Shown: positions 23,509 through 35,155 of the stretch, one piece after another
How the letters are laid out: every line of letters starts with the position of its first letter
How positions within the stretch are numbered: position 1 is the first letter of the stretch
NCBI GenBank assembly: GCA_022385805.1
Contig: MU277701.1
Location: 133,122 to 197,121, forward strand
From: Pilatotrama ljubarskyi
Lineage: Eukaryota; Basidiomycota; Agaricomycetes; Polyporales; Polyporaceae
Length of the DNA: 64,000 nt
Direction: 5' to 3'
Translations under genes and position numbers: made by a program
Notes under the pieces: generated by a model
What the model was told of the DNA's origin: nothing
Database searches by the model: none
What the model saw: the letters and a program-made list of their open reading frames with translations, nothing else

Positions 23509-26500
23509 ATGCCTCCCAAGAGAGGCATTGTCAAGTCAGGAAACGCAGGCAACTCGTCCAAAACATCGAAGCCGCCCACAACAAATGCTGCGACACCCGA
23601 GGAGAAGCCCCTGTTTCCACCAGGGTCGAAATATCCCTTAAGCCTCCTGCATGAAAGGTAGGTGATTCAACTTCAAGCGCCTACCGTACCGCAGCTGCGC
23701 TGAGTGCGACCAATGCACATGGAAGTCCAGTGGCGAGACATATGTGCCGGTCGCATAATATATTATATGTCTTGTGCTATCGTAAATACTGACTCTTGCT
23801 TGCAGATGCCAGAAAAATGGATGGGAGAAGCCCATCGTTGACACGGTAGCCATGCCTTATTTTTCCCCTGCTCGCTCCTATACATCATGTTCTGACGGGA
23901 TTGTACATAGCGGCGTCAAGGCGATGGATACTCCTTTGTGGTAACGCTCAGCAGACTCAATAAGAAGACTTCTGAACGGGAGTCTGTGCGTCTGGAACCT
24001 CACCCACCGTTTGTCATGCCGTCCGCCCTAGAAGCACGCCACTGGGGGGCGACATATGCGCTCTACCGTGTACGTCTCCAGGTAATGACCGATGACAGAC
24101 ACTGACTTGGTTACGCAAGTTCTGTAACGGCATTCAGCTCAATCGGGTGCTCCCTCCGGGTCCTCGAGACTACTGGAATCAGCTTGCTGCGGAACACAAG
24201 AATGCGCCGGAGCATCAGAAATGGATGTACGAAGCAGACCCTTTTGCCGCTCGGAGGTCTGTGGGAGAAAGGCAGGAGAAGGCTGCGAAGAAGAAAGAGG
24301 ATGCGGTTCGTGGCGAAGGCAGCTCCAAGCCGAGCCACTCGTCCTCCGAATATGCGAACGCCCCCGAAGCCAAGATGGCTACGTCGCTTAGGGATTTCGT
24401 TGAGGATGCGGTCAAGAAGGTAGGTTGCATTCTCACAAAATATACGGTTTCTCATCCTCGTTCTCAGGGTATCAACATGTTCCCCGACGCGGCTGACTTC
24501 GAGCCAGTTCGCTTGGCATTCGAAGACACGGCTCGCTTGACCAAAGATCTAGAGCTACTCGGCTTCACCTCAGTGCAGGCTCGAAACGCTATCAAAGCTC
24601 TGTCGGAGCCTTCCCCGCTGACCTCAAGCCTCCTGAGCCGACTCCCACCGTTGCAGGCCTGTATCGAATTCCTGATCTTACAGGTGCCGGAGTGCGACCT
24701 TCCTCAGCGCTTCCTCCCATCCAACAACTCCTCCAACCCGTTCGTCACGGCTGCCCACTCTGGGACAGACGATCTGAGGAAGCGATGGTTAGAGGAGAAG
24801 GCAGTCAAGGAGTGCGGGTGGCCTGAACACGTCGTCAAGGAGTGCACTTCAGACCGCCGGCTGGCTGACGACTGGTCGAAGCTTATATTTGCGCTCGACT
24901 GCAAGCTCATTGGAGAAGACTGGGAGGAAGCTGGGAGAGTCGAGCCCCAAGATAACGAATCTGTGGACCAGGACGAGATCGACGCCTTGGAGGGAAAGAC
25001 CGGCGTGAACGAGCTCATCATTCCGCTTCCTACTGCGCCGCTCAAGCTGCATATCATTGCCAAAGAGGCGATGTTACCCATCGGCGGTACTCATCCACCA
25101 ATGTACATCACGTCCCCTTCCGTGCCGGCCTACGTGCGACTGCATCTTCTTTCGCGACTCATCCACGCCTTCAAAGCGGACTCTCTACGCGACCCTGACG
25201 AGTCCATCATCATGGCCACTATGCGCTTTGTGGAAGAGGAGTGGGCCGTCATACTGGACGGCGGACCTCCAAGTATATCGGAAGCGTTGAAGCATCTTCT
25301 CCCCAGAAACGAGGCGGTTGTCCCGCAGAGCTTTGCTGCGGGTCAAGGTTCACAGGCTTCATCGTCCTCAACGCAAAGGCGGATTCGAAGCCCAAGACGT
25401 GATGTTAGGTCCGACAAGCAGATCAAGGAGGAATTTGAGCTACTCACTCAGAAGAACGAGTATGCGAAGATCCTCGCGGCGCGGGAGAAGTTACCCGCGT
25501 TCGCTTCACGCAAGCAGTTCCTAGACGTACTGCGAAACAACCGTTGTGTGGTCGTTGTCGGCGAGACCGGTACGCCCTCCTCTTCTCTTTCGCACGAATT
25601 TTGCAATTGAGTGGGACGCAGGATGTGGCAAGACAACACAGTGTAGGCCTCTCCTGATGAGCTCTCGCACAGGTGTACTCACCAGCCACCCCAGTGCCCC
25701 AGTTCGTTTTGGATGATCTTATACTTGCTGGACATGGCTCGAAGGCGTCCATCATTGTCACGCAACCTCGTCGACTGTCTGCTCTCGGAGTGGCTGCGCG
25801 TGTTTCCGCCGAACGCCTCGATGATGACTCGGTGGGTTATGCTATCCGCGGTGAATCTAAGCAAGGTCCTCGGACGAAGATCCTCTTCTGCACTACCGGT
25901 GTTGTACTCCGTCGTTTGGGCTCTGGAGACAAGCTGGACGATGTCACGCACGTCATCGTAGATGAGGTGAGCCGTTCCTGGTCAACGTTGTAGCGACAGG
26001 AGTAACGTATCGCGAACCCTCTTCAGGTTCATGAACGCTCGGTCGACGGCGACTTCCTACTTCTCGAACTGCGCGAACTGTTGAAGACTCACCGAAAACT
26101 CAAGGTTATCCTGATGTCTGCGACTATCAATCACGAGGTCTTCGTGCGATACTTCAACAATGCCCCACTTCTGACCATTCCTGGATTCACCCATCCCGTG
26201 GAGGACTTGTGAGTGTGTTAGCCCTTCACGCTAAAAGTACGTTCTCGCTGACCTGCATGCATAGATACCTCGAGGACTATCTCCCGCGTCTGGGATACCA
26301 GCCGTCCGGCGCGAAGTCGTTCAAGAAGAGCCGAGGGAGGGATAACGTGCAGGAGCCAGACCAAGGTGACGGAATCGATGAGGACATACAAGCTGCAATC
26401 CGGACGATCATGCGGTCAGACTCTTTCGACTACGATGTTTGTCTTGAACCAACCCTCCGTCGATCGCTCTACGTAGCTGACGCGTTACGCTTAGCTGATT

Positions 26501-28559
26501 GCTGCCACAGTTAACCATATCATCGCCACAGCGCCGAAACGTGGCGGTATCCTCATCTTCCTGTCCGGGGTTCAGGAGATTCGCCAGTGCATGGAGAAGC
26601 TTCGAGACGTGCCCAATTCACGGATTTTGCCTCTACATGCCAACTTGTCGAGCGACGAGCAGCGGCTAGTCTTCGCGCCCACATCCGAGTGGAAGATCGT
26701 TGTGTCAACCAACGTAGCCGAGGCCAGTACAACTTTTTTATTCTTGGAGTACATATCCAAACGCACTACTGACGCCCGACCTCTAGACTTCTGTCACAAT
26801 CGACGATGTCATCTACGTGATCGACGGTGGCAAGGTCAAGGAGACCCACTACGATGCCGAAGCGGGCCTCACGAAGCTCACTGAGCAATGGATCACCCGC
26901 GCCGCGGCCCGACAGCGCCGGGGTCGTGCTGGACGCACGCAACCAGGGGTTTGCTACAAGTTGTATACTCGGGGGCAGGAGATGCGCATGGAGCCATTCC
27001 CCATACCGGAGATCAAGCGCGTCCCTCTTGAGAGCATCGCGCTCACGCTGAAGGTTGTGCATAACGACGTCAAGGTGGGCATGTTCCGCTTTTTGCGAAC
27101 AGTGATCTAGAGCTCAACTCGGACTTGTCTCTAGTCCTTCCTTTCCCGGGCGATCGACCCTCCAGACATCTCGGCGGTAGACAAAGCCCTCGAAGTATTG
27201 GAGGAACTTGCAGCCACAGGGCCCGACGGCGAGCTGACGGCATTGGGTCGACATATGGTACGTGCACTCGCTTCATATTCTCCACTCTATCTAACCTCAC
27301 AACCATACTAGGCAATGCTACCAATGGACCTCCGCCTAGGAAAGGTAGGCAGCTCCTGAGAGCTATAAGACACACAACCTGACGTGCTGGTCCAGATGCT
27401 CATACTTGGCACGGTCTTCCGATGCCTCGATCCTATCCTGACGGTTGCAGCCTGTCTCTCGTCCAAACCGCTCTTCGTCAGCCCGATGGACAAGCGAGAG
27501 GAAGCGAACCAGTACGACTCCCTCACTGCTGCGATATGCAGAGACTGACTGCTCCGTATAGGGCTCGCGCGAAGTTCGCTACGGGTAACAGCGACCTCCT
27601 GACGGACGCAAACGCGTACGACGGGTGCGTTGCCCTCCGGAACAAGGGCGCCCCCCATAGCGCCATCCGTGCCTTCTGCGAGCAGGTTCGTCAACTGCTC
27701 TCCCCTCCTCCCACCCCAACCTCCGCGACTTACCGTCCGTGTCTCACAGAACTTCATCTCCGCCTCGACCCTCCGCGACATCACCTCCCTCCGCCTCGAC
27801 TTCCTCTCCGCGCTCACCCAGCTCGGTTTCGTCCCTCCCTCCGCCAAGCCCTCGTCGCCCGCGCTCAACGCGAACGCGCCGAATACGAACCTCGTGAAGG
27901 CCGTCGTCCTCGGCGGCCTCTGGCCGCGCGTCGCCCGCGTGCACCTCCCCAAGTCCGCGATCAAGTTCGACCGCGTCCAGGCGGGCACGGTCCAGCGCGA
28001 GAACAGTGCGAAGGAGTTCCGGCTGTACGACATCCGCACCAGCGGCGGACGCGTGTTCCTGCACCCCGCGTCGGTGCTGTTTGGCGCGACCGCGTGGCGC
28101 TCGCCGTTCATCGCGTACTTCCAGAAGCAGATGACGAGCAAGGTCTTCCTGCGGGATGCCACCGAGGTGCGTACTAACCCTGTCATTCCCCGCGCTCTCT
28201 CCACCGTGGCTTCCCGCTGACCCTTCACATGCACAGGTCCCGATCTACGCCCTCCTCCTCTTCGGCGGGCCCGTGACGGTCAACCACATCGGCGGTGGGC
28301 TCACCGTCGGCGCCAAAGACTGCCTCGTCAAGCTCAAAGCCTGGCCGCGCATCGGCGTGCTCGTCAACCACCCCCGGGCCGCTCTCGCTCTTCCTTGAGA
28401 ATGTTAGATTGCTAACGCAATGCGTGCTACAGCCGCCTCCTGGACGCACAGCTCCTGCGGTGCATCGAGGAGGGCACAGTCCTCGACGTCGGCGGGCCCG
28501 AGAACCCCGTCTTGCAGGCGATGCAGGCGCTCCTGCTCAACGACGGGCTGACAGGCTGA
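23509..28559 (+). CDS. DHX57/DHX29-like DExH RNA helicase, with three irregular splice junctions
   Basis: About 18 exons, roughly 1330 aa. Clean exons: 23509-23657, 23806-23845, 23911-24069, 24120-24419, 24468-25569, 25622-25640, 25695-25966, 26027-26208, 26265-26436, 26495-26726, 26787-27074, 27135-27257, 27312-27344, 27396-27511, 27562-27685, 27750-28166, 28237-28376, 28433-28559. An N-terminal region (ATYALYRFCNGIQLNRVLP) and a Gly-free linker precede the helicase core: motif I GETGCGKTT, Ia TQPRRLSA, II DEVH, III SAT, V STNVAEAS, VI RQRRGRAGRTQPG. Then come the winged-helix/HA2 region and a C-terminal OB-like domain ending EEGTVLDVGGPENP. Relatives unwind structured RNA in translation or RNA decay. 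At about 25640-25695, 26726-26787 and 28376-28433 the conserved frame cannot be joined by any GT/GC...AG intron, so those boundaries are approximate. The gene may be damaged or the assembly may carry small errors. Confidence 0.85.
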
Positions 28560-29199
28560 CGGCTTGACATTCGTCGATCGCTGGCTGGCCAGCGGTCGGC
28601 CTATGCAGGATAACGCAGGAGGCTGGAGGGAGGGCGGTTTGAGGCGAGGCGTACATGACGAGTAGAAAGCAACTGCACAGCTTGAACTTGGACTTCTCCG
28701 CTCGGACTTCGCAACTTCGAGCTCGCTAGAAGCCAGCTCCTAGAGATGCGTCCTCTTCCCTGTTGTCAGCCGAGGCGCGATTACGATCTGTGTCGGAAAG
28801 AACGAAAGAACCGAATGTTGGACTTTGCTTCTCCTTGAGTCGTCTGTCGCGAGCGCCCTGGTGTAGGGATGGGGCGCTCAGCGCGACCACCTGTACATCC
28901 CGCCCCGTGGAGTTCGGCGGCAAGAGTGTAAGCTCGCAGATGCGTGTGCAAAGAGAAAACGCCGGAATATGTATAACGATACGTGCCAAAAGACATGCGA
29001 CTAAAAACCAGAGAGGCTGGGCATTGACTACTGCTCGTGAGTGATCTCTACCGTAACGGGCCATACAAATACGACCCATGCGTGCACATACGCGTCATCA
29101 CCATCATCTCTTAATCTGCGAACAAGCCGGCGCCGGTCAGCGCCGATGCCAAACTGGGTTTGCAAACTCACGTACGTACGTGGTGTCCGCGCGTCGTCA
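28560..29199. other. Convergent 3' region
   Basis: These 640 bp lie between the converging DHX57-like and Ser-rich membrane-protein genes. I see no further gene. Confidence 0.5.
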
Positions 29200-30965
29200 T
29201 CAGCAACCACCCGCAAAGCCCACCGCGACCTCCGACATCCCGAGCACCTGCGCCGTATCCGCCTCCATCATCGCGCTGGCGCTCACAGCGCTCTCACTGA
29301 CCGCGACGCGCTGCCGACTCTGCCTCTGCTGCCAACGGGGCCGCCCGTGTCCCAACTGCCCCAGCTTCAGCCCTAGCGCGCTCAAGTCCCCGTCCCCTGC
29401 CCCTTCTTCCCTTGTCAGGTCACTTCTCCGTTCCCGCGAGACTTCCCCTTCCAGTTGCAGCACAAGCTCCGAGTCCTCCGCGCTCTCCTCCGCGACCGTC
29501 TCCGGTCTCCTCGGCGGCGACAACGACGACGCGCGCCTCGAACTCCCGGGGCGCCCCTCCTTTCCCTCACCCTTCGACGCAGACCGCCCCGAGCGCGGCA
29601 TCGCCGCAAAATAGGGCGCGGCATACGGCTGCGTGCGGGGCACGCTCCGCGGCGAACTCGACGACCCCGGGCTGGGGCCAGAGCCCGCGCCAGATCCGGA
29701 GAGGACGGGAGGCGCGGAGAACGTGGAGGCGCCCGTAGAGGTGGACGACATGCTCGAGCGGCGTGACTGGGACTGCGAGCGCGATCGAGTGCCGCTCCCG
29801 CCGCCGCTGAACGGCGCAGTGGTAGACGCAATGGCGTGCTGGAAGGACGAGAGCATCCTACGCGGAGCGGACGATCGTCGCGGGGAGGGTGAGACCGGCT
29901 CAGACAAGTCTATCGCTGCGAGGATCATACTGTGTGAGCGTCACACGAGCGCAGGAACGCGACGATCTCTAGCTTACCGGGCGGGGTCTTCGCTTTGCGC
30001 GACTTTGATTTGGACCTGGAGCGAAACGGGTTGACGAAGGACGTGGTGAACACCTCCCCTGGACCGGGAGACGAGTGGTTCCTATGATGCAGGAGATGGC
30101 CCGGCCGAGCCTGGCCCGGCAATTCAGTCGTGGACGCCCGCCGACGCGTATAGGCCCCGCCACGCTCGTCCACGCCCTCACAGTCAAACGAGCCTTCCCG
30201 CGAGCGTGATAATGACGGATCAGCTACCGTCGTGGGACTTCTGCTGCGATTCGATATCGAATCGGACTTCTGCCTCGTCGACATCTTGCGCGAGAGGGAT
30301 TTGAGCATATCCACACCAGGCAGGCGCAGCGCGCGGCTCGGACGCGGAGAGCCCGTGGGCGTCGACCTCGATGACCCTGTACGGTCCTGCTCGCACCCAA
30401 GCTCCGAAGTCGGCGATGCGCTCTCGACGATCGGCAGCTCGGGAAAAAACCGCGGCGGCGAGGAGCCGCCACTGCCGTTCGACGAGCCTGGGGAGAAGAG
30501 GGAGGACTTGGGGCTGGGCGCGATCCGGCCGGAGAAGAAGTGCGTGTTGAGCGACCATTTCCTCTTGGGCGGCGTCCGCACGTTGGGGGTGGTAGGAGTT
30601 GGGGGGAATGCGGGTTGAGCGGGGGAGGCGATCGAAGAGTCATATGAAGTGAGCTCATCGTGTTCAGGCTCTGATACGATGGATTTTGGCGGTGACGCGA
30701 TCGGGGATACCGGGACACTGCGGACACGAGGGGAACGGGAACGGGCTTTGAGCGCGAGCGGTGGTGGCTTGGGCTGGAGGTGCGGGATGAGGCGTCCAGC
30801 CATGAAGATCAGGACGCTCTGCAGCACGCGAGGACGGTTAGCTTGTATAACTATGGAGCGTTGTGGACATACCAGTGATAACCACGCAAAGCCCCAGAGG
30901 AGAAGAGCCATGCGGACGACGAGTTTGCGGGTGTATGTGTCGAGAGTCTGGAAGGCTGTGGTCAT
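29200..30965 (-). CDS. Ser/Pro/Arg-rich membrane protein of unknown function
   Basis: Three exons (30965-30873, 30818-29978, 29915-29200) encode 549 aa. I do not recognise the family. The first 45 residues form one hydrophobic segment (MALLLWGFAWLSL joined to SVLIFMAGRLIPHL). The rest is a long low-complexity region rich in Ser, Pro and Arg with many SP/TP and RxxS sites (SPRVRSVPVSPIASPPKS, SRSKSKSRKAK). This suggests a membrane-anchored, heavily phosphorylated cytosolic tail. The first intron (30819-30872, 54 bp) is a multiple of three and stop-free, so retention would add 18 residues inside the membrane segment. The second uses acceptor cgcag at 29916, since the nearer acceptor leads to an immediate stop. 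Both are supported only by frame and consensus. Confidence 0.65.
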
Positions 30966-32386
30966 GAAGAGTCGTGAATGCGGGCTGCTTCGAGGATGCA
31001 GGGGGTATATTTATGTCGGTGAATGTCGGTCAAGAGCAGGACATGGTCAGGGGCTGAGGAGCTAGTGGCTGACGGTGTTCGGAAGACGAGATGGAGTGCT
31101 GGCCTCAAGCGCGATGGACGTCCATAAGCTGCGCTCGCTGAGGGAACTGATTGACAGGGATCCTGCACGAAGGAGGCGGTCCGAACCTGGGAAGTAGGCA
31201 AGCGGAGGGCGGAAGCGGCGCGGGTGGACCGAGGCGGACACTGGGAGACAGATGCGGGACAGAGTGCAGGTGGAGAGAGGCGGAGAGGGCAGAGTTTACA
31301 TGGCATGGACGCTGCTGCGAGTGCGGCGGCTGGGCGAGAGCAGCGGCGAATTGGCAGGATATTGCACGACACTCGCCAAAAGTCGAACCACAACCTTATT
31401 TCCCTTTATTCCACGCCAGACGCTCGCCTTCCGACTCCTGCGCGGCGTTGGTCGTACGTTCCCAGCCCAGAGACATCTCGTCCAGCAGTCCACGGGTCCA
31501 GAACACGAGGGAGAATGTGTGCAGCAGTGGGTGCTCGTCGTCGGACTCGTCGTCGTCCGCAGGATCGTCTTCGAGGCTGTTGCCGTCACCGCGCACGGGC
31601 GCCACTGACGTCAATTTCATTTTGAATATCAGCCCTGGCGCTCGCTCGACTTCGCTCCTTCAGAGTCCTTCACCAGCAACTCCGACTCGACTCCTTTGAG
31701 CGTGCCCAAACCTCGGCCCCTAGTATATATTGGAACGGGCATTCCAGTCGTATTCCCATGTCTCTATCCAAGGTCGCGAGGGCCACAACCCTGATTGCAA
31801 GTGGACGCTCATGCACACACCCATCACACGTACCCCGCAGCAGGTGCGAAAGACACCTCACAGAACGCCGAACACGCAGTGTGTTTGATCACGCTACGTT
31901 CGGAACATAGGTACGTCTTCTGCTCCACCGACTGTGTGCAAGTGCATTCGTGCAGAGCAGGGCTCGACTGGGACCCGAGAAGGGCGCCCTTTCGCAGGCG
32001 GCCCACTCCTGGCCTACTTTATACTACGCCCCGAAGTATGCTGCCGTCCCACTGGGGTAAGTAGTACTGTACACCGGTCAGGCTTTGAACACGCCAATGG
32101 CCTGACAACATACTGATCGAACCGTCAGTCGACCCACCCAAAGCCTACAAGGGCTCGGTAAGCCCGAGGTCTGCCGTCAGCCGCAAGACTATACCATCCA
32201 GCCGCTCATTCGCGCACACGACATGAAGATCCGTCATCGTGCCCCAGCGCAGCAGCAAGGTCCGAGGCGATCGGGACGTCGTGTCTCGCGCATGTGGTGC
32301 GCGTGTCCTGCATGGCGGCCTAGATTGAGCTGCGAACGTTTGTTCTCGTACAGTGGTAGCGGTGACCACGATGACGGAAACCTTAC
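30966..32386. other. Mostly non-coding interval
   Basis: Promoter of the Ser-rich protein gene on the right-hand side of its start, then sequence with no firm gene. A small acidic frame lies at 31396-31620 (listed separately). The stretch 31740-32386 reads as degraded continuation of the aspartic-protease remnant to its right, but no family motif survives there. Confidence 0.45.
31396..31620 (-). CDS. Possible small acidic protein, unknown
   Basis: A single-exon frame of 74 aa starts MKLTSVAPVRGDGN and contains an acidic run DDPADDDESDDEH. A TATA-like aatatata lies about 105 bp upstream of the ATG on the minus strand (near 31727). No domain or homologue is recognised. It could equally be a chance frame in the long gap. 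Confidence 0.25.
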   Translation of the reverse strand: MKLTSVAPVRGDGNSLEDDPADDDESDDEHPLLHTFSLVFWTRGLLDEMSLGWERTTNAAQESEGERLAWNKGK

Positions 32387-33010
32387 TCTCAACGACACAG
32401 TCCAAGGATCCTTGACTAGGTTGGGATAGATTGAAGCGTTGTCGAAGGACATGCCGAGGATGCCTTTGAATTTGTTAAGGGGCGGCTTCAGCTATTACTA
32501 AACCCTGCGTGGTGAGTTGTTGTACAAGCCGCTGATTTTGATGCTATGAACGTTACCGAGGAGGGATCTGCAAGGCTGCAGGGACGACATACGTGTAACG
32601 TCAGCGGAAGCCCTCTTAGTCTCTCAGAGAAAGAGAATCCGCTTGCTTTGCGACGGCACAGTCAGGTTGCCCAGGTGGAACTCTGCGAACTGAACCGTGC
32701 CGACCAGGCTGCCCGAGCCATATGATACGGCCGTGATCCACGTCCGTCTGATTCCTGAGGGTAACGTCGCGCCCCTGTGGGTTCACCCACAGGTCCGACG
32801 AGCCTGTATCGATCTGAACAGTGGACTCTGTAGGTCTATGGTGAATGATGTCGACGGGAGTGAAGCCACTGACGAGCTTACCTTGACCGCCGAGAGAGAT
32901 ATCGACACGGTACTGGAAGACGCGATGATACGCGATGGGGGCGTGTGGGTCCCGTGTTTGTGTCGACTTACCTCTGTATCCTCCAGGTTTCTCAGTGGAA
33001 CACCTCCGTG
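32387..33010 (-). pseudogene. Aspartic protease (pepsin family A1) remnant
   Basis: Pieces of a secreted A1 protease line up in order on the minus strand. YRVDISLGGQ is spliced to ESTVQIDTGSSDLWVNP, with the first catalytic Asp in DTG at 32802-32810. Then come VTLRNQTDV, the flap-like VSYGSGSLVGTVQFAEFHLGN, VPSQ, and GILGMSFDNASIYPNLVKD. The frame shifts between NQTDV and VSYGSG (about 32729-32745), and no canonical intron bridges it or the VPSQ junction. The signal peptide and propeptide are not visible upstream, and the second catalytic Asp half is absent or unreadable downstream. Family membership is secure; loss of function is inferred from the breaks. Confidence 0.75.
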
Positions 33011-33914
33011 AAGCGCCTTATGCCAGGTCTACGGACCTCCTTATAAGAGCTACCCCGTCAGCTCCATAGTCGGATTTTAACCAGGATGCATGAATATGGG
33101 TAGACAGAGAGCGCAGAAGCAGAAAGGCAGACACGAGCTGTGAAAACATGGGCGAACGAGAGCGATGCTGGAACATCGACCAGCATGCAGGGCTTGATAC
33201 TCGCTAGGGCGTTATTGAGCTGCATGGGAAGCAGGGAGGGGGCCGTTGCGGGCAGTGCGGGAGAAGGCTATGAGCACGCATTGATCAGGGCGACTCGGTG
33301 CCAGAGCTGGGCCGTGGGCAGTGTCTGCACAACTTGTACAAGGCATTACGGTCACTCAGCAGAGAAGCCATGCGTTCCAGATAGAATCATCGAGAGAGCT
33401 GGACGGAGTTATGTCGACTTTGTAACCACGGATGTAATTACCCTGCAGCGTTCGAATTATTGAGCGCGTGCATGGGAGGAATCTGCGATGCCGTCAGCTC
33501 ATGTTGAAAAGTGTGTACATTAATGACTGGACTTCCCTATGGTCCACACGTTCAACGGCTGAGAAACCCGGTCATCGACGTCGCACATTCCGCTGGATGG
33601 TAGCCTACGCCTTGAAGCCGGACTCGTGTTGTCCGGATCACAACTTTGGCCCTGTTATGTATGCAGTGAAGCAGCTAACTTATGCATCGGGACAACACGA
33701 TGTACAGGGCTGTTTGTCTTCGCTGTATAGCATTGCAGGCATCACTGAGTACATCGCATGCAGTGTGGGTTTCTGAAGCCAGACCGTTAGACGGATGAAC
33801 AACATCTTCAATTCTCGCGAAGGCCAACATACTGAGTTTCCACGACCCATTGGTCCCCCGGCACGTTGTTACGAGAGCTCTTGCACACGCGTGGTGTTCG
33901 AAGCTCTGTCCGCC
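33011..33914. other. Intergenic, 3' of DPH4
   Basis: These 904 bp show no recognisable gene or repeat on either strand. Short frames are present but have no family features. Confidence 0.5.
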
Positions 33915-34451
33915 TTAGGGCTCATCGGCCAGCTCGTAACCCACCCAGATCGCTTCGGAGCAGCTTGCGCAGCCGACGAGATGCTGGCCTGCCTCCAACA
34001 TCTCCTCTGTAACCACATACTCCCCTCCGCACCTGCACGGATACGTCCAGGTGCTCGCCTCCGCGTCTTGGTTCTCCTCGAATTCCTCCAGCGATACGAC
34101 TTGCGCCGGACGCGGACCCGCCGACTTCCCGGAGGCAGCCCGGAGTGCATCGTATTCTTTACGCAATGACGGCGTGTATAGTGTGTTGAAGGCATGTTTG
34201 AGCAGCCCGATGTCCGGGGTATCGGGACCGGGGGTATCGCGCTTGTCGGGATGGGAGGCGAGGAGTGCGCGATGATACGCGGCCTTTATCTGGACAGCAG
34301 ATGCCGAGGGGGAGACGGAGAGGAGCTCATAATAGTCCGGGACGCTGCGCTCTGCCAGTTTGGCGGTGCTCCAGGAGCGTTGTGCGTCGAGCTCGGGATG
34401 GTGGTCGTCGTCCAAGATGAAGCCACAAACTTGAGTCTCTCTGCCTGTCAT
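33915..34451 (-). CDS. DPH4: Diphthamide biosynthesis protein 4 (DnaJ + DPH-type zinc finger)
   Basis: A single exon of 178 aa from the ATG at 34449-34451. A J-domain occupies about 38-110: DYYELLSVSPSASAVQIKAAY, the HPDK signature, LLKHAFNTLYTPSLRKEYD. It is followed by a DPH-type (CSL) zinc ribbon with CRCGG and CASCSE as the two Cys pairs. This pair of domains is specific to DPH4/DNAJC24, which supplies iron or electrons to the Dph1-Dph2 radical enzyme that starts diphthamide synthesis on EF-2. The gene lies against a transposon-like element: the A of its ATG falls in the TA target duplication. The frame stays open 111 codons further into the element (to an ATG at 34784), so an extended product is possible. 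The native start is taken as 34451 because sequence beyond it is element DNA. Confidence 0.9.
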   Translation of the reverse strand: MTGRETQVCGFILDDDHHPELDAQRSWSTAKLAERSVPDYYELLSVSPSASAVQIKAAYHRALLASHPDKRDTPGPDTPDIGLLKHAFNTLYTPSLRKEYDALRAASGKSAGPRPAQVVSLEEFEENQDAEASTWTYPCRCGGEYVVTEEMLEAGQHLVGCASCSEAIWVGYELADEP

Positions 34452-34452
34452 A

Positions 34453-34478
34453 CAGTGCCGGACAACCAAAGTCGACAA
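34453..34478 (+). repeat. Left terminal inverted repeat
   Basis: Twenty-six bases starting CAGTGCCGGAC, an exact reverse complement of 35130-35155. Preceded by TA at 34451-34452. Confidence 0.95.
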
Positions 34479-34617
34479 TTTTGGTCGACCTTTTTTAGCC
34501 GGCCTCCCGAACCACCAGAATAGATGCGCATTGAGTGTGCGATTCGTTTGCACCTTGTCCGAATGAAATTCACCGACTGGTTCTCCCGCAATTCCCGATT
34601 TAGTAGGGTTTGACCCC

Positions 34618-34731
34618 CAAAATATTGGCCAACCCCGAAAAGTGGTGGGAAAAACTTCGGAGTTGTGTTTTTGGGCTCCTTTTGCCTCTCTGATTATGAT
34701 TCTTGTATCAGTTCCCCCGAAAAAAAATCCC
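34618..34731 (+). repeat. Internal direct repeat copy 1
   Basis: Begins caaaatattggccaacccc and continues through gggaaaaacttcggag to an A-rich end. It is matched imperfectly by 34999-35112, 381 bp downstream in the same orientation. Confidence 0.85.
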
Positions 34732-34998
34732 ACCGGGCGGGGGAAGGTTGCCAAGTTTGGCTTTGCCGCCCAGCTCACTACCACTTTCGGCGCTTCTGCC
34801 CGGATTGATCACGCTTCGACTGGGCACTGTTGTGCAGGCACAACGGATGAAAACTCTTGCCATCCCCCGCTCAGATGTGGTGACCTTCTATGAGAGCTAG
34901 TGACCCGCAAACTATGGTTGAGGTTCTCAGGCTGTCCAAGACGTCCTCAGCCTCCCACCATCGCCCTAAGCGCCCCAAATAAGCGCGCAAATTTGGCT

Positions 34999-35112
34999 CA
35001 AAATATTGGCCAACCCCAAAAACGCGTGGGAAAAACTTCGGAGGTGTGTTTTTGGACGTTTTCGACCTCCCTGAGCATGATTCCGAAGTCAGAATTGCCA
35101 AAATAAATTCCG
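34999..35112 (+). repeat. Internal direct repeat copy 2
   Basis: Second, diverged copy of the repeat at 34618. It shares caaaatattggccaacccc, gggaaaaacttcggag and gtgtttttgg with substitutions between blocks. Confidence 0.85.
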
Positions 35113-35129
35113 TTCAAGCGCTAGCCCAC

Positions 35130-35155
35130 TTGTCGACTTTGGTTGTCCGGCACTG
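35130..35155 (-). repeat. Right terminal inverted repeat
   Basis: Twenty-six bases ending CCGGCACTG, an exact reverse complement of the left repeat. Followed by TA at 35156-35157. Confidence 0.95.

Noticed and set aside
27308..28234. 308-codon open frame on the minus strand
   Set aside because: It lies antisense to the DHX57-like coding exons, spans that gene's introns, and shows no family features; a codon-bias shadow.
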